Made by a program: the position numbers and the translations under genes. The notes under the pieces were generated by a model that saw only the letters and a program-made list of their open reading frames with translations, had not been told where the DNA came from and did no database searches. A stretch of DNA of 64,000 nt from Mycobacterium arosiense ATCC BAA-1401 = DSM 45069 (GTDB lineage Bacteria; Actinomycetota; Actinomycetes; Mycobacteriales; Mycobacteriaceae): the NCBI RefSeq assembly GCF_002086125.1, contig NZ_MVHG01000017.1, forward strand, positions 1 to 64,000. The letters are read 5' to 3'. Position 1 is the first letter of the stretch, and the number at the start of each line of letters is the position of its first letter. Shown piece after piece: positions 29,107-35,779 of this stretch.

Positions 29107-29742
29107 CTAGGGACGGCCCGCCCACAGCGCGTGCAACCACAGCCGCTCGAGCACGCGCACCCGTCGGTCCCGATCGCTGTCGGATCCGGCCAGCACCGGG
29201 TCCCCGGTCAACATCAGCGCGGTGGTGCCGGCCAGGGTGCGGATCAGGGTCGGCAGGTCATCGCTGATCGGGTTGGCCGTTCCGGCCTTCATCTCGGCCT
29301 CCACAATCCCGACGATCTGGCCCAGCACCACCTCGAACTGCTGATCCAGCAGGTCGCGGATCTCGACGTCGGTGTGGCGGGCCTCGTTGCAGGCGGTCAT
29401 CAGCGGGTCGTTGTGCGCGTAGACCGCCGCCGCGCTGCCGACCATCCGCTTGGCGAACTCCTCTGGCGACTCCCCCGGCTGGCGTGGCGCGAAGTACTGC
29501 GTGAGCTCCTCGAGTTCTTCGGTGGCTTCGGCCATCAGCTGCGCCAGCACCGCGTATTTGGAGTCGAAATAGAAGTAGAAGCCGGACCGGGCCACCCCAG
29601 CCCGCAGACTGATGGTGCTGACCGACAGCTCGGCAAAAGGCTTTTCCTGCAGCAATTCACGCACCGCCTGCACGATCGCCTGGCGTTGCTTGTCGCCACG
29701 CCGTCGTGCGCCCGGCTCGGGAGTGGCGGGTTCGCTGGTCAC
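29107..29742 (-). CDS. TetR family regulator, Rv3058c-like
   Basis: A 211-aa TetR regulator of the type often controlling cytochrome P450 and lipid genes. HTH: LSVSTISLRAGVARSGFYFYFDSKYAVL near residues 40-67. GTG 29742 is preferred, as AAGG lies seven bases upstream; GTG 29760 would add six residues. It is divergent from cyp136, and two related palindromes lie between them. Probably represses cyp136 and its own SDR-containing unit. Confidence 0.88.
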   Translation of the reverse strand: MTSEPATPEPGARRRGDKQRQAIVQAVRELLQEKPFAELSVSTISLRAGVARSGFYFYFDSKYAVLAQLMAEATEELEELTQYFAPRQPGESPEEFAKRMVGSAAAVYAHNDPLMTACNEARHTDVEIRDLLDQQFEVVLGQIVGIVEAEMKAGTANPISDDLPTLIRTLAGTTALMLTGDPVLAGSDSDRDRRVRVLERLWLHALWAGRP

Positions 29743-29774
29743 TCCCTGACCTTGCACCACGCCGCCAAAAAAGC

Positions 29775-29796
29775 AAACTTGACAGCCGTCAAGTTT
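29775..29796. promoter_or_regulatory. Operator 1 between TetR and cyp136
   Basis: AAACTTGAC and GTCAAGTTT are perfect 9-bp arms with a four-base spacer. TTGACA at 29779-29784 lies in the left arm and could be a -35 element. The core TGACAGCCGTCA matches operator 2 at 11 of 12 positions. Confidence 0.68.
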
Positions 29797-29816
29797 TTCG
29801 GCGAAGGTATGGATCA

Positions 29817-29830
29817 GTGACGGCCGTCAC
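29817..29830. promoter_or_regulatory. Operator 2 between TetR and cyp136
   Basis: GTGACGGCCGTCAC is a perfect 14-bp palindrome 28 bp before the cyp136 start, with core TGACGGCCGTCA nearly identical to operator 1. The centres are 38 bp apart. Confidence 0.65.
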
Positions 29831-29857
29831 CTGAGAGGGCACGCAAAAGGAGCGATT

Positions 29858-31336
29858 ATGACCGCCACCATCAGCACCCCGCACTACCTGCTGGATCAGG
29901 CGCGGCGCCGGTTCACCCCGACGCTGAACACGATCCCGGGCATGGGGGCGATCGAGAAGCGCCTGCTCGCCCACGAATGGGACACGAAAGTTTTGGCAGA
30001 ACCGCCCGCGGGCAGCGACCTGAAGCCGGTGTTGGGCGACGCCGGGCTCCCGATCCTCGGCCACATCATCGAGCTGTTCCGCGGCGGCCCGGACTACGCG
30101 TTGTACCTTTACCGGAACAAGGGGCCGCTGATCTATCTGGACTCACCGATCATGCCGGCGGTCACCGCGCTCGGTCCCGACGCCACCCAGGCCGTGTTCT
30201 CCAACCGCAACAAGGACTTCTCGCAAAAGGGCTGGCACCCGGTGATCGGGCCGTTCTTCAACCGCGGCCTGATGATGCTCGACTTCGACGAGCACATGTA
30301 CCACCGCCGGATCATGCAGGAGGCGTTCACCCGCAGCCGGCTGACCGGCTACGTCGAGCACATCGACCGGGTGGCCACCGGCATCGTCGCCAACTGGCCG
30401 ACAAACGACGCGCGGTTCCTGTTCCACCCGGCGATGAAGGAACTCACCCTCGACATCGCGTCGCTGGTGTTCATGGGGCACGAGCCGGGATCCGACCACG
30501 ACCTGGTCACCAAGGTCAATCAGGCGTTCACCACGACGACCCGGGCCGGCGGCGCCATCATCCGGCAGCCGATTCCACCGTTCAAATGGTGGCGGGGACT
30601 CAAGGCCCGCCAGCTGCTCGAGGACTACTTCATCGAGCGGGTCCGGGACCGCCGCAACGCCACCGGCAACGACATGCTCACGGTGCTGTGTCACACCGAG
30701 GACGACGACGGCAACAGCTTCACCGACGAAGACATCGTCAACCACATGATCTTCTTGATGATGGCCGCCCACGACACGTCCACCTCGACGACCACCACGA
30801 TGGTCTACAACATGGCCGCCAACCCGCAGTGGCAGGAGCGGGCGCGCGAGGAGTCGGCCCGCCTCGGCGACGGGCCCCTGGACATCGAGTCGCTGGAGAA
30901 GCTGGAAACCCTCGAACTGATCATGAACGAATCGCTGCGCATGGTGACGCCGCTGCCGTTCAACATGCGAATGGCGGTGCGCGACACCGAGCTGCTGGGC
31001 CACTACATCCCGGCCGGCACCAACATCACCATCTGGCCCGGCATGAACCACCGGCTACCCGAATTGTGGACGGAGCCAGACAAATTCGACCCCGAGCGGT
31101 TCGCCGAACCACGCTCGGAGCACAAGAAGCACCGGTACGCGTTCGCGCCCTTCGGCGGTGGTGCGCACAAGTGCATCGGCATGGTGTTCGGCCAGCTGGA
31201 GGTCAAGACCGTGGTGCACCGGCTGCTGCGCCGCTACCGCCTGGAGCTGGCCCGGCCCGGCTACCAGCCGCGCTGGGACTACGGCGGGATGCCGATTCCG
31301 ATGGACGGCATGCCTATCGTTCTGCGCCCCCTGTAG
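29858..31336 (+). CDS. cyp136: Cytochrome P450 CYP136
   Basis: A 492-aa cytochrome P450. The I-helix oxygen-activation motif is MMAAHDTSTSTTT, the ExxR motif is ESLR, and the heme-binding loop is FGGGAHKCIG with the ligand Cys near 439. ATG 29858 has AAGGAG five bases upstream. The long N-terminus (LLDQARRRFTPTLNTIPG) and CYP51-like architecture match the mycobacterial CYP136 family, whose substrate is not firmly known but is expected to be lipid or terpenoid. Two TetR-type operators precede it. Hairpins after the stop could end the transcript. Confidence 0.94.
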   Translation: MTATISTPHYLLDQARRRFTPTLNTIPGMGAIEKRLLAHEWDTKVLAEPPAGSDLKPVLGDAGLPILGHIIELFRGGPDYALYLYRNKGPLIYLDSPIMPAVTALGPDATQAVFSNRNKDFSQKGWHPVIGPFFNRGLMMLDFDEHMYHRRIMQEAFTRSRLTGYVEHIDRVATGIVANWPTNDARFLFHPAMKELTLDIASLVFMGHEPGSDHDLVTKVNQAFTTTTRAGGAIIRQPIPPFKWWRGLKARQLLEDYFIERVRDRRNATGNDMLTVLCHTEDDDGNSFTDEDIVNHMIFLMMAAHDTSTSTTTTMVYNMAANPQWQERAREESARLGDGPLDIESLEKLETLELIMNESLRMVTPLPFNMRMAVRDTELLGHYIPAGTNITIWPGMNHRLPELWTEPDKFDPERFAEPRSEHKKHRYAFAPFGGGAHKCIGMVFGQLEVKTVVHRLLRRYRLELARPGYQPRWDYGGMPIPMDGMPIVLRPL

Positions 31337-31344
31337 AGCTTCCG

Positions 31345-31370
31345 CGACGGCGTGTCATTCACCGCCGTCG
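31345..31370 (+). terminator. Hairpin just after cyp136
   Basis: CGACGGCG and CGCCGTCG form an 8-bp GC stem with a ten-base loop nine bases after the cyp136 stop. No T tract follows, as is common in mycobacteria. Confidence 0.45.
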
Positions 31371-31381
31371 TGGTAGGGACC

Positions 31382-31425
31382 GAGTTTCATGTGCGCTATC
31401 ACCGGCGCTAGCGCACATGAAACTC
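31382..31425. repeat. Perfect 17-bp inverted repeat between convergent genes
   Basis: GAGTTTCATGTGCGCTA at 31382-31398 and its exact reverse complement at 31409-31425 flank a ten-base loop, TCACCGGCGC. It sits between the convergent ends of cyp136 and the LeuA-domain gene, so it may end both transcripts; the length and perfection are also typical of a dispersed palindromic repeat. No second copy was seen in this window. Confidence 0.7.
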
Positions 31426-31452
31426 ACCCGGTGATCGGCGAGAGCGACCGCG

Positions 31453-31959
31453 TCACTCGACAGCGAAAAGCCGGTTCGCGCAAGCGATCACCGCGCGCAG
31501 CCCCGACTGTGTCGCATCGTCCGACCAGCCCATTGCCCACTCGGTGCGCGCGCCGTCACTGCCGCGGATGAACGTGGCGATGCCGGTGGCCGACCGCATC
31601 TGATGGAACTGCACGATTTCGACGGTGATCCCGCGCTGGTGCAGCATTGCGGTCAACGCGGCGATCGGCCCGCCGGCGGCGGCGGTGACGGTGCTGATGC
31701 GGTCGCCCACGGCGAACACGGCCTGGAAGTTGTTGGCCTGCGGGCCCCGTCGCGTCCCGGGACGGTCGGTGTCGGTGCACTTCCAGTGGCCGAGCCGCAG
31801 CAGCCCCGCGCTGCGCCCGTAAGTCGCGACGAAGGTCTCCCAGGACATGGTGTCGGCCTGTTCGCGCAGCCCGCGGGGCAGCGGGACGCCGAAGCGTTCG
31901 CCGAACCACACACTGGCGGGAGAAAAATGTTGGAAGGGGTTGCGCGCGGGAAAAGTCAT
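31453..31959 (-). CDS. Stand-alone LeuA-type regulatory (dimer) domain protein
   Basis: A 168-aa protein resembling only the C-terminal allosteric domain of 2-isopropylmalate synthase. The match is in FQAVFAVGDRISTVTAAAGG, ALTAMLHQRGITVEIVQF, and the end QSGLRAVIACANRL, which follow the strand-helix order of the LeuA_dimer domain. There is no catalytic TIM-barrel domain (the LeuA HxH and RDG motifs are absent). It might bind leucine or a related ligand, or modulate LeuA. ATG 31959 has AGAAGG eight bases upstream. A leader ORF and long hairpin precede it, suggesting translational or attenuation control. Confidence 0.75.
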   Translation of the reverse strand: MTFPARNPFQHFSPASVWFGERFGVPLPRGLREQADTMSWETFVATYGRSAGLLRLGHWKCTDTDRPGTRRGPQANNFQAVFAVGDRISTVTAAAGGPIAALTAMLHQRGITVEIVQFHQMRSATGIATFIRGSDGARTEWAMGWSDDATQSGLRAVIACANRLFAVE

Positions 31960-31999
31960 GGTGCCGGCCTTCTCTAGTCAGCTGGAGCGACCGACGGCA

Positions 32000-32061
32000 G
32001 TAGCTTCCGACCCACAGCGGGGGGTCGGTCAGGATCAGACCCCGCTGCGGGTGCTAGCTAC
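32000..32061 (-). promoter_or_regulatory. Long leader hairpin ahead of the LeuA-domain gene
   Basis: On the minus strand, ACCCGCAGCGGGGTC (32052-32038) can pair with GACCCCCCGCTGTGGGT (32026-32010), and GTAGCT (32061-32056) with AGCTAC (32005-32000). The 5' arm overlaps the last eight codons of the leader ORF, so a translating ribosome would open the stem. It ends about 40 bases before the ATG at 31959. No U tract follows, pointing to translational or Rho-dependent control. Confidence 0.6.
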
Positions 32062-32097
32062 TACGAAACGCTCGAAAACGCGCACGAGCGTTGACAT
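32035..32097 (-). CDS. Leader peptide (uORF) of the LeuA-domain gene
   Basis: A 20-codon ORF, ATG 32097 to TGA 32035, with a textbook GGAGGT site three bases before the ATG. The peptide has five valines, including tandem GTA-GTA codons (rare in this GC-rich genome) at codons 12-13, just where a following long hairpin begins. Such a layout is the mark of ribosome-mediated attenuation. Valine is chemically apt, because isopropylmalate synthase uses the keto acid of valine; this link is inference. Too short for standard gene callers. Confidence 0.65.
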   Translation of the reverse strand: MSTLVRVFERFVVASTRSGV

Positions 32098-32268
32098 TAG
32101 ACCTCCGGAAGCCGCGCCCGCAACTCGCTGAGCCGCACAAACGCACCGTACAAAAAAATATAGAAATCAATCCTAAAAGTTCGGTTTGGGCATTGTTGAC
32201 GGGGGGTAGGATTCGGTCGGCAGTCAATTAGACGGCTGTTGAACACCCCTCTCATGGAAGGCGCGATC

Positions 32269-32427
32269 ATGAAGGCTAAGAACACCAAGAAAACCCTCAA
32301 AGTGGCGGTCGCGGCCCTCGGGGCGGCCGCGGTGATGGTGTTGCCGGCCGGATGCGCGACCACGGCGGCGGGTGGCGATGGCGTCATCGGCGGTTCGGGG
32401 GCTTGCGGCAGCCTGATCTGTCTGTAG
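32269..32427 (+). CDS. Small lipoprotein with C-X4-C-L tail (copy 1)
   Basis: A 52-aa predicted lipoprotein. MKAKNTKK is a basic n-region, followed by a hydrophobic core and the lipobox LPAGC; only about 26 residues remain after the lipidated Cys. The mature part is Gly-rich and ends CGSLICL. ATG 32269 is preceded by GGAAGG nine bases upstream. Gene 32941-33105 encodes a relative with the same layout and the same C-X4-C-L end. Function unknown; surface-anchored peptide, with a possible disulfide. It lies in an AT-rich stretch unlike the flanks. Confidence 0.72.
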   Translation: MKAKNTKKTLKVAVAALGAAAVMVLPAGCATTAAGGDGVIGGSGACGSLICL

Positions 32428-32628
32428 CGGGACTGCCAGAACACCGCCTTACGCTGGTCCGGCTGGCGGATTTCCGCCAGGTGGTCGCGCTAGGCCGCCC
32501 ACAAATCAAGCTCGTCGGTTCGGGGTGGCCGGAGGTCGCACGGGCATCCCAGCGGATAATCGTTGTCCATCTGCGATAACCGCCTTATGTCGCGTCGGGG
32601 TCGACGCAGCCCGTGACAGATTAGATAG

Positions 32629-32647
32629 GCCCCACTTTCGAGTGGGC
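32629..32647 (+). terminator. UUCG tetraloop hairpin after lipoprotein copy 1
   Basis: CCCACT and AGTGGG form a perfect stem closed by TTCG, an unusually stable tetraloop. It is about 200 bp after the copy 1 stop and could end that transcript or protect its 3' end. Confidence 0.45.
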
Positions 32648-32895
32648 TGAATATCACAATTGCGAATCAGCATGGCATGCTCGATCCGTGGTTTAGGGCA
32701 TTTATTTGATGCAGACATTAACGATACATTCGATCATACCGATGTCTAAGCATGCCGTTTCTTGTGCAACGACCTCTCAGAAGGTGTTGCCACAGTGTAT
32801 GTTTGACCTAAATATGGCACTCCTCCATCGCGAACCTCGGCAAAAATAAATTAGTCTTTACGTGCGTTAAATAGTCGTTGTAGCATCCATTCGTT

Positions 32896-32922
32896 GGGCA
32901 TAACTACCCGCCCAGTATGCCC
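32896..32922 (+). promoter_or_regulatory. Inverted repeat before lipoprotein copy 2
   Basis: GGGCATA (32896-32902) and TATGCCC (32916-32922) are perfect 7-bp arms separated by 13 bases. The repeat ends 18 bp before the ATG at 32941, adjoining the GGATGGAAGG ribosome site, so it could be an operator or an RNA hairpin gating translation. Confidence 0.45.
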
Positions 32923-32940
32923 TGGATGGAAGGATTGAAG

Positions 32941-33105
32941 ATGAATTCAGTTGGGGCCAAAAAGTTATTGAAACTCGCCGCGGCCACCGCAACTTTTATG
33001 ATGGTGTTGTTAGCCCCGACCGGATGTTTGGAAACCACGACCACCGGGACCGCCACCGGTGGAACCTCCACCGGTGGCACCTGCGTTTTGGTCATCTGCC
33101 TCTGA
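32941..33105 (+). CDS. Small lipoprotein with C-X4-C-L tail (copy 2)
   Basis: A 54-aa relative of the protein at 32269-32427. It has a short basic start (MNSVGAKKLLK), a hydrophobic core, the lipobox APTGC and a Thr/Gly-rich linker (TTTTGTATGGTSTGG), and ends CVLVICL. ATG 32941 is preceded by GGAAGGATTGAAG. The pairing of a lipid-anchored N-terminus with two Cys near the C-terminus is unusual for so short a protein. A strong terminator follows at 33117. Function unknown. Confidence 0.72.
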   Translation: MNSVGAKKLLKLAAATATFMMVLLAPTGCLETTTTGTATGGTSTGGTCVLVICL

Positions 33106-33116
33106 CCGAACAGACG

Positions 33117-33159
33117 AGCGACCCGCGGAGGCCCGTGGTCTCGGCGGGTCGCTGTTTTC
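33117..33159 (+). terminator. Strong intrinsic terminator after lipoprotein copy 2
   Basis: AGCGACCCGC (33117-33126) pairs with GCGGGTCGCT (33144-33153), followed by GTTTTC. It lies 11 bp after the stop and also sits just past the end of the convergent gene at 33168, so it may act in both directions. Confidence 0.75.
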
Positions 33160-33167
33160 GTGCAGCG

Positions 33168-34160
33168 CTAGCCGGCCGGACCTGCGGCGGGTTCGAAGCG
33201 CAGATACGCCTGAATCGTCGTGCCGGTCCGGGTGGTGTAGGTGCGCACCAGATCGGAGATGGCGTTGACCAGATACAGGCCGCGACTCGCGGGACCGCGC
33301 GGGCCGGGGTCCAGCCGGCCCACCAGTGGATCGTCGAATCGTCCGGTGTCGCGCGCCTCGCAAACCAGATGCCCGTCGTCTTTCCAGAAGGCCAACCGAC
33401 AGGCGCCCCCGGTGTACATGAGGCTGTTGGTGGCCAGCTCGGTGGCGACCAGTTGCAGATCTTCGATGCTTTCCTGGGACAGCCCCATCCAGCCCGCATA
33501 GTCGATGGCAAAGGACCGGGCCGGCCGAAGATCCGCCGACTTGCGGACCATGTAGGTGACGGCCCCGGGGCTGGCGGCCAATGGCCGGTTGCAGCGTTCC
33601 AAGACGTCGCCGGGGGCGTACGCCGGGCTGCGCTGCAGCGTGCCGGATTCCCACAGCAGCGGATGGGTCGCGCGCGCGTCCGCCAGCACGTCATCGTCGA
33701 GCTGGGTCGCGTCGTACAAGCACAGGCTGGTCGCCGGGTAGCCGTCCATGGCCTCGTTGACCAGGGCCTCGTGCTCGACACAGGCGACGAACTCCTGCTC
33801 GGTGCGGCCTGGCCACGCGAGTTGGCTGACAATGCGCACTCGCTGTTCCGGGTGCTCGTCGATGAACGCGCCTTCCATCGCCATGAACCGGCTCGGGTTG
33901 CGTGCCAACTCGGTGATGTCGACCAGGCGCACATAGCCGGACGACTCGGCAGCGGAATACAACGCGTCGCGCAGCGGCGCCAGCGTCTCGGGCGGCACGG
34001 CGAGCAGCACCGCCTCGTCCCGCGCCAAACCGTCGCCGACGAAGCGGCTTACCAGGTCCACAAACTCCCGCTGAGAGTGATAAACCAGTGCGGTGTGGAC
34101 GAAACCGTATTGCCTGGCTTCGTTATCCGCCGTCACTTCAGCGCTCTCGCTTTCGATCAC
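33168..34160 (-). CDS. MEDS sensor domain - HATPase anti-sigma-type regulator
   Basis: A 330-aa two-domain protein. Residues of about 15-190 match the MEDS/DcmR-like sensory domain (FVHTALVYHSQREFVDLVSRFVGDGLARDEAVLLAVPP, then YDATQLDDDVLADARATHPLL). Residues of about 200-325 are a GHKL ATPase of the RsbW/anti-sigma class, with N-box ELATNSLMY, CEARDTG and GLYLVNAISD. Actinobacterial proteins of this type (RsbA family) bind and restrain a sigma factor. No sigma or anti-anti-sigma gene is adjacent, so the partner is elsewhere. GTG 34160 start. Tail ends at the terminator shared with the lipoprotein gene. Confidence 0.85.
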   Translation of the reverse strand: MIESESAEVTADNEARQYGFVHTALVYHSQREFVDLVSRFVGDGLARDEAVLLAVPPETLAPLRDALYSAAESSGYVRLVDITELARNPSRFMAMEGAFIDEHPEQRVRIVSQLAWPGRTEQEFVACVEHEALVNEAMDGYPATSLCLYDATQLDDDVLADARATHPLLWESGTLQRSPAYAPGDVLERCNRPLAASPGAVTYMVRKSADLRPARSFAIDYAGWMGLSQESIEDLQLVATELATNSLMYTGGACRLAFWKDDGHLVCEARDTGRFDDPLVGRLDPGPRGPASRGLYLVNAISDLVRTYTTRTGTTIQAYLRFEPAAGPAG

Positions 34161-34299
34161 TTATGCCAACCCCCTGCGGGATCGGACGTCGCCTTTCCCC
34201 CGTGTCAGTACCCAGGACGGGCCTTCGCTATACCGCGCAACAGATCACATTTGGTTCACTTTCGCTGCCGTGCCACAGCGGTGGCGGTTGCCGACGCGC

Positions 34300-35757
34300 C
34301 TACAACCACCAGGAGGCGGCCGCGTCGAGATGACGGCGAAGGCGATAGCACGCGACGCTCTCATCGGCGGCCTCGACCGCCTCGACGATCCGCAGGTGAG
34401 CGTGGTGCACGGCGAGCACGTCTGACCAGGTCGGCAGCGCTTGTCCGGTGCTCGACCAGTGCCGGCGGAACAACTCGACGATGATCCGCAGGAACAGATC
34501 CAGCATTTTGTTGCCGGCGAGTTGCGCGAGCCCGACGTGGAAGTCGAACTCCTCCGCGACCGCCCGGCGCACGTCGTCGGCCGTCGGTCGGGAGTTTTCC
34601 GGCAGCCCGTGCCGATGGGTGGCCAGAAAGGCCGCCACGTCGGATTCGCCGAGTCGCTTGACGACCTTGGTGAGGTTGTCGATCTCGATGGCGTCGCGGA
34701 CGCAGCGCAAGTCCTCACGGCTCGGGTCGCGGTATTGCAGGTACAGGGCGATCGTGTCGATGCTGGCCTGCGCCGCGGGTTCGGCGATCACGAGCCCGCC
34801 GCCGGGGCCGCGTCGCATGCGGGCTATCGAGTGGTACTCGAGCAGCCGCACCGCTTCGCGCAGCACCGCGCGGCTCACCCGATAGCGCTCCAGCAGGGCC
34901 GTCTCGGTGCCGAAGACCGAACCCACCCGCCAGCCGCCGGCGGCGATGTCGTCACCGATCGTGGCGGCCAGCAGCTCGGCCAATTTTCCCCTGGGCGCCT
35001 CGGAATCGAGCCGCCGGCGCGTTTGGCGCCCCCGGCCGCTGTCGCCGGCTTGATGCCGCTGCAGCCACCCGGTCACCGCCTCGACGTGTCGCTCGGACAG
35101 CGTTTTGGCGCGCGCCGAATCACCGGCGTTGACGGCGGCGACGATCGCTAGGTGGTGGGCGTGCAGATGGTCGACAGCCTCGATGGCCTCGGTTGCCGAG
35201 TCCGTCCGTGATGCCAGGGCGTAGCGGGTGGTGAGCCTCATCAGGACATCGATAAACAGTTGCAGCACCGGGTTTTTGGATTGCTCGGCCAGCGCGATGT
35301 GGAACTCGTCGCGCGGCACCGGTAAGCCGGGCTTCCACTGCTGTTCGGCGTGCAGCACCGCCCGCAGCCGCGCGATGCCGGCCTCGTCGATGCGCTCGGC
35401 GGCCAGCGAGGCCGCCAACGGCTCGAGAACCAAACGGGCGTTGAGCAAGTCGCCCAGGGTCGTGCCCAAGTACTCGAGGTAGATGACGACGGCGCGGGTG
35501 GCCGGTCCCGCGTCGGGCTCGCAGATGTACAGGCCGCCGCCCGGGCCGCGCCGCATCCGAGCGACCTGATGGTGTTCGACCAGGCGCACGGCCTCGCGCA
35601 GCACCGATCGGCTCACCTTGAAGCGCTGCTGCAGAGCCTGTTCGGATCCCAGCGATTCGCCGATCGCCCAGCCGCGGCGCACGATGTCGGCTTCGATGTC
35701 GCGGGCCACCATCGAAGCGAGTTTGTTCGCCTGGCCGGTCGTGGGCTCCTTAATCAT
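34300..35757 (-). CDS. Double FadR-type GntR regulator, Rv3060c-like
   Basis: A 485-aa protein made of two complete FadR-like units in tandem: winged HTH 1 (residues of about 12-75, SEQALQQRFKVSRSVLREAVRLVEHH) with its FCD domain, then a linker rich in Arg/Gly and HTH 2 (ETALLERYRVSRAVLREAVRLLEYH) with a second FCD. Both HTH units end with RMRRGPGGG, showing internal duplication. FCD metal-ligand residues (D..FH..LA) occur in both halves. ATG 35757. It lies among Ltp, FadE and SDR genes and probably controls them; see the motif at 37010 and 39644. Confidence 0.92.
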   Translation of the reverse strand: MIKEPTTGQANKLASMVARDIEADIVRRGWAIGESLGSEQALQQRFKVSRSVLREAVRLVEHHQVARMRRGPGGGLYICEPDAGPATRAVVIYLEYLGTTLGDLLNARLVLEPLAASLAAERIDEAGIARLRAVLHAEQQWKPGLPVPRDEFHIALAEQSKNPVLQLFIDVLMRLTTRYALASRTDSATEAIEAVDHLHAHHLAIVAAVNAGDSARAKTLSERHVEAVTGWLQRHQAGDSGRGRQTRRRLDSEAPRGKLAELLAATIGDDIAAGGWRVGSVFGTETALLERYRVSRAVLREAVRLLEYHSIARMRRGPGGGLVIAEPAAQASIDTIALYLQYRDPSREDLRCVRDAIEIDNLTKVVKRLGESDVAAFLATHRHGLPENSRPTADDVRRAVAEEFDFHVGLAQLAGNKMLDLFLRIIVELFRRHWSSTGQALPTWSDVLAVHHAHLRIVEAVEAADESVACYRLRRHLDAAASWWL

Positions 35758-35779
35758 CCGACCTCGATCACACTCGTGC

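Larger units (their letters stand above)
32428..32940. other. AT-rich intergenic stretch between the two small lipoprotein genes
   Basis: About 510 bp clearly lower in GC than the rest of the window, with runs such as CAAAAATAAATTAG. It contains a UUCG-capped hairpin at 32629-32647, a candidate promoter TTTACG (32857-32862) - 18 bp - TAGCAT (32881-32886), and an inverted repeat GGGCATA/TATGCCC just before copy 2. Tiny ORFs (for example a 24-codon frame at 32672) lack ribosome sites and are not called. Confidence 0.55.

Noticed and set aside
32672..32750. A 24-codon frame in the AT-rich gap between the small lipoprotein genes
   Set aside because: No ribosome binding site, no hydrophobic or other recognisable pattern; expected by chance in AT-rich DNA.
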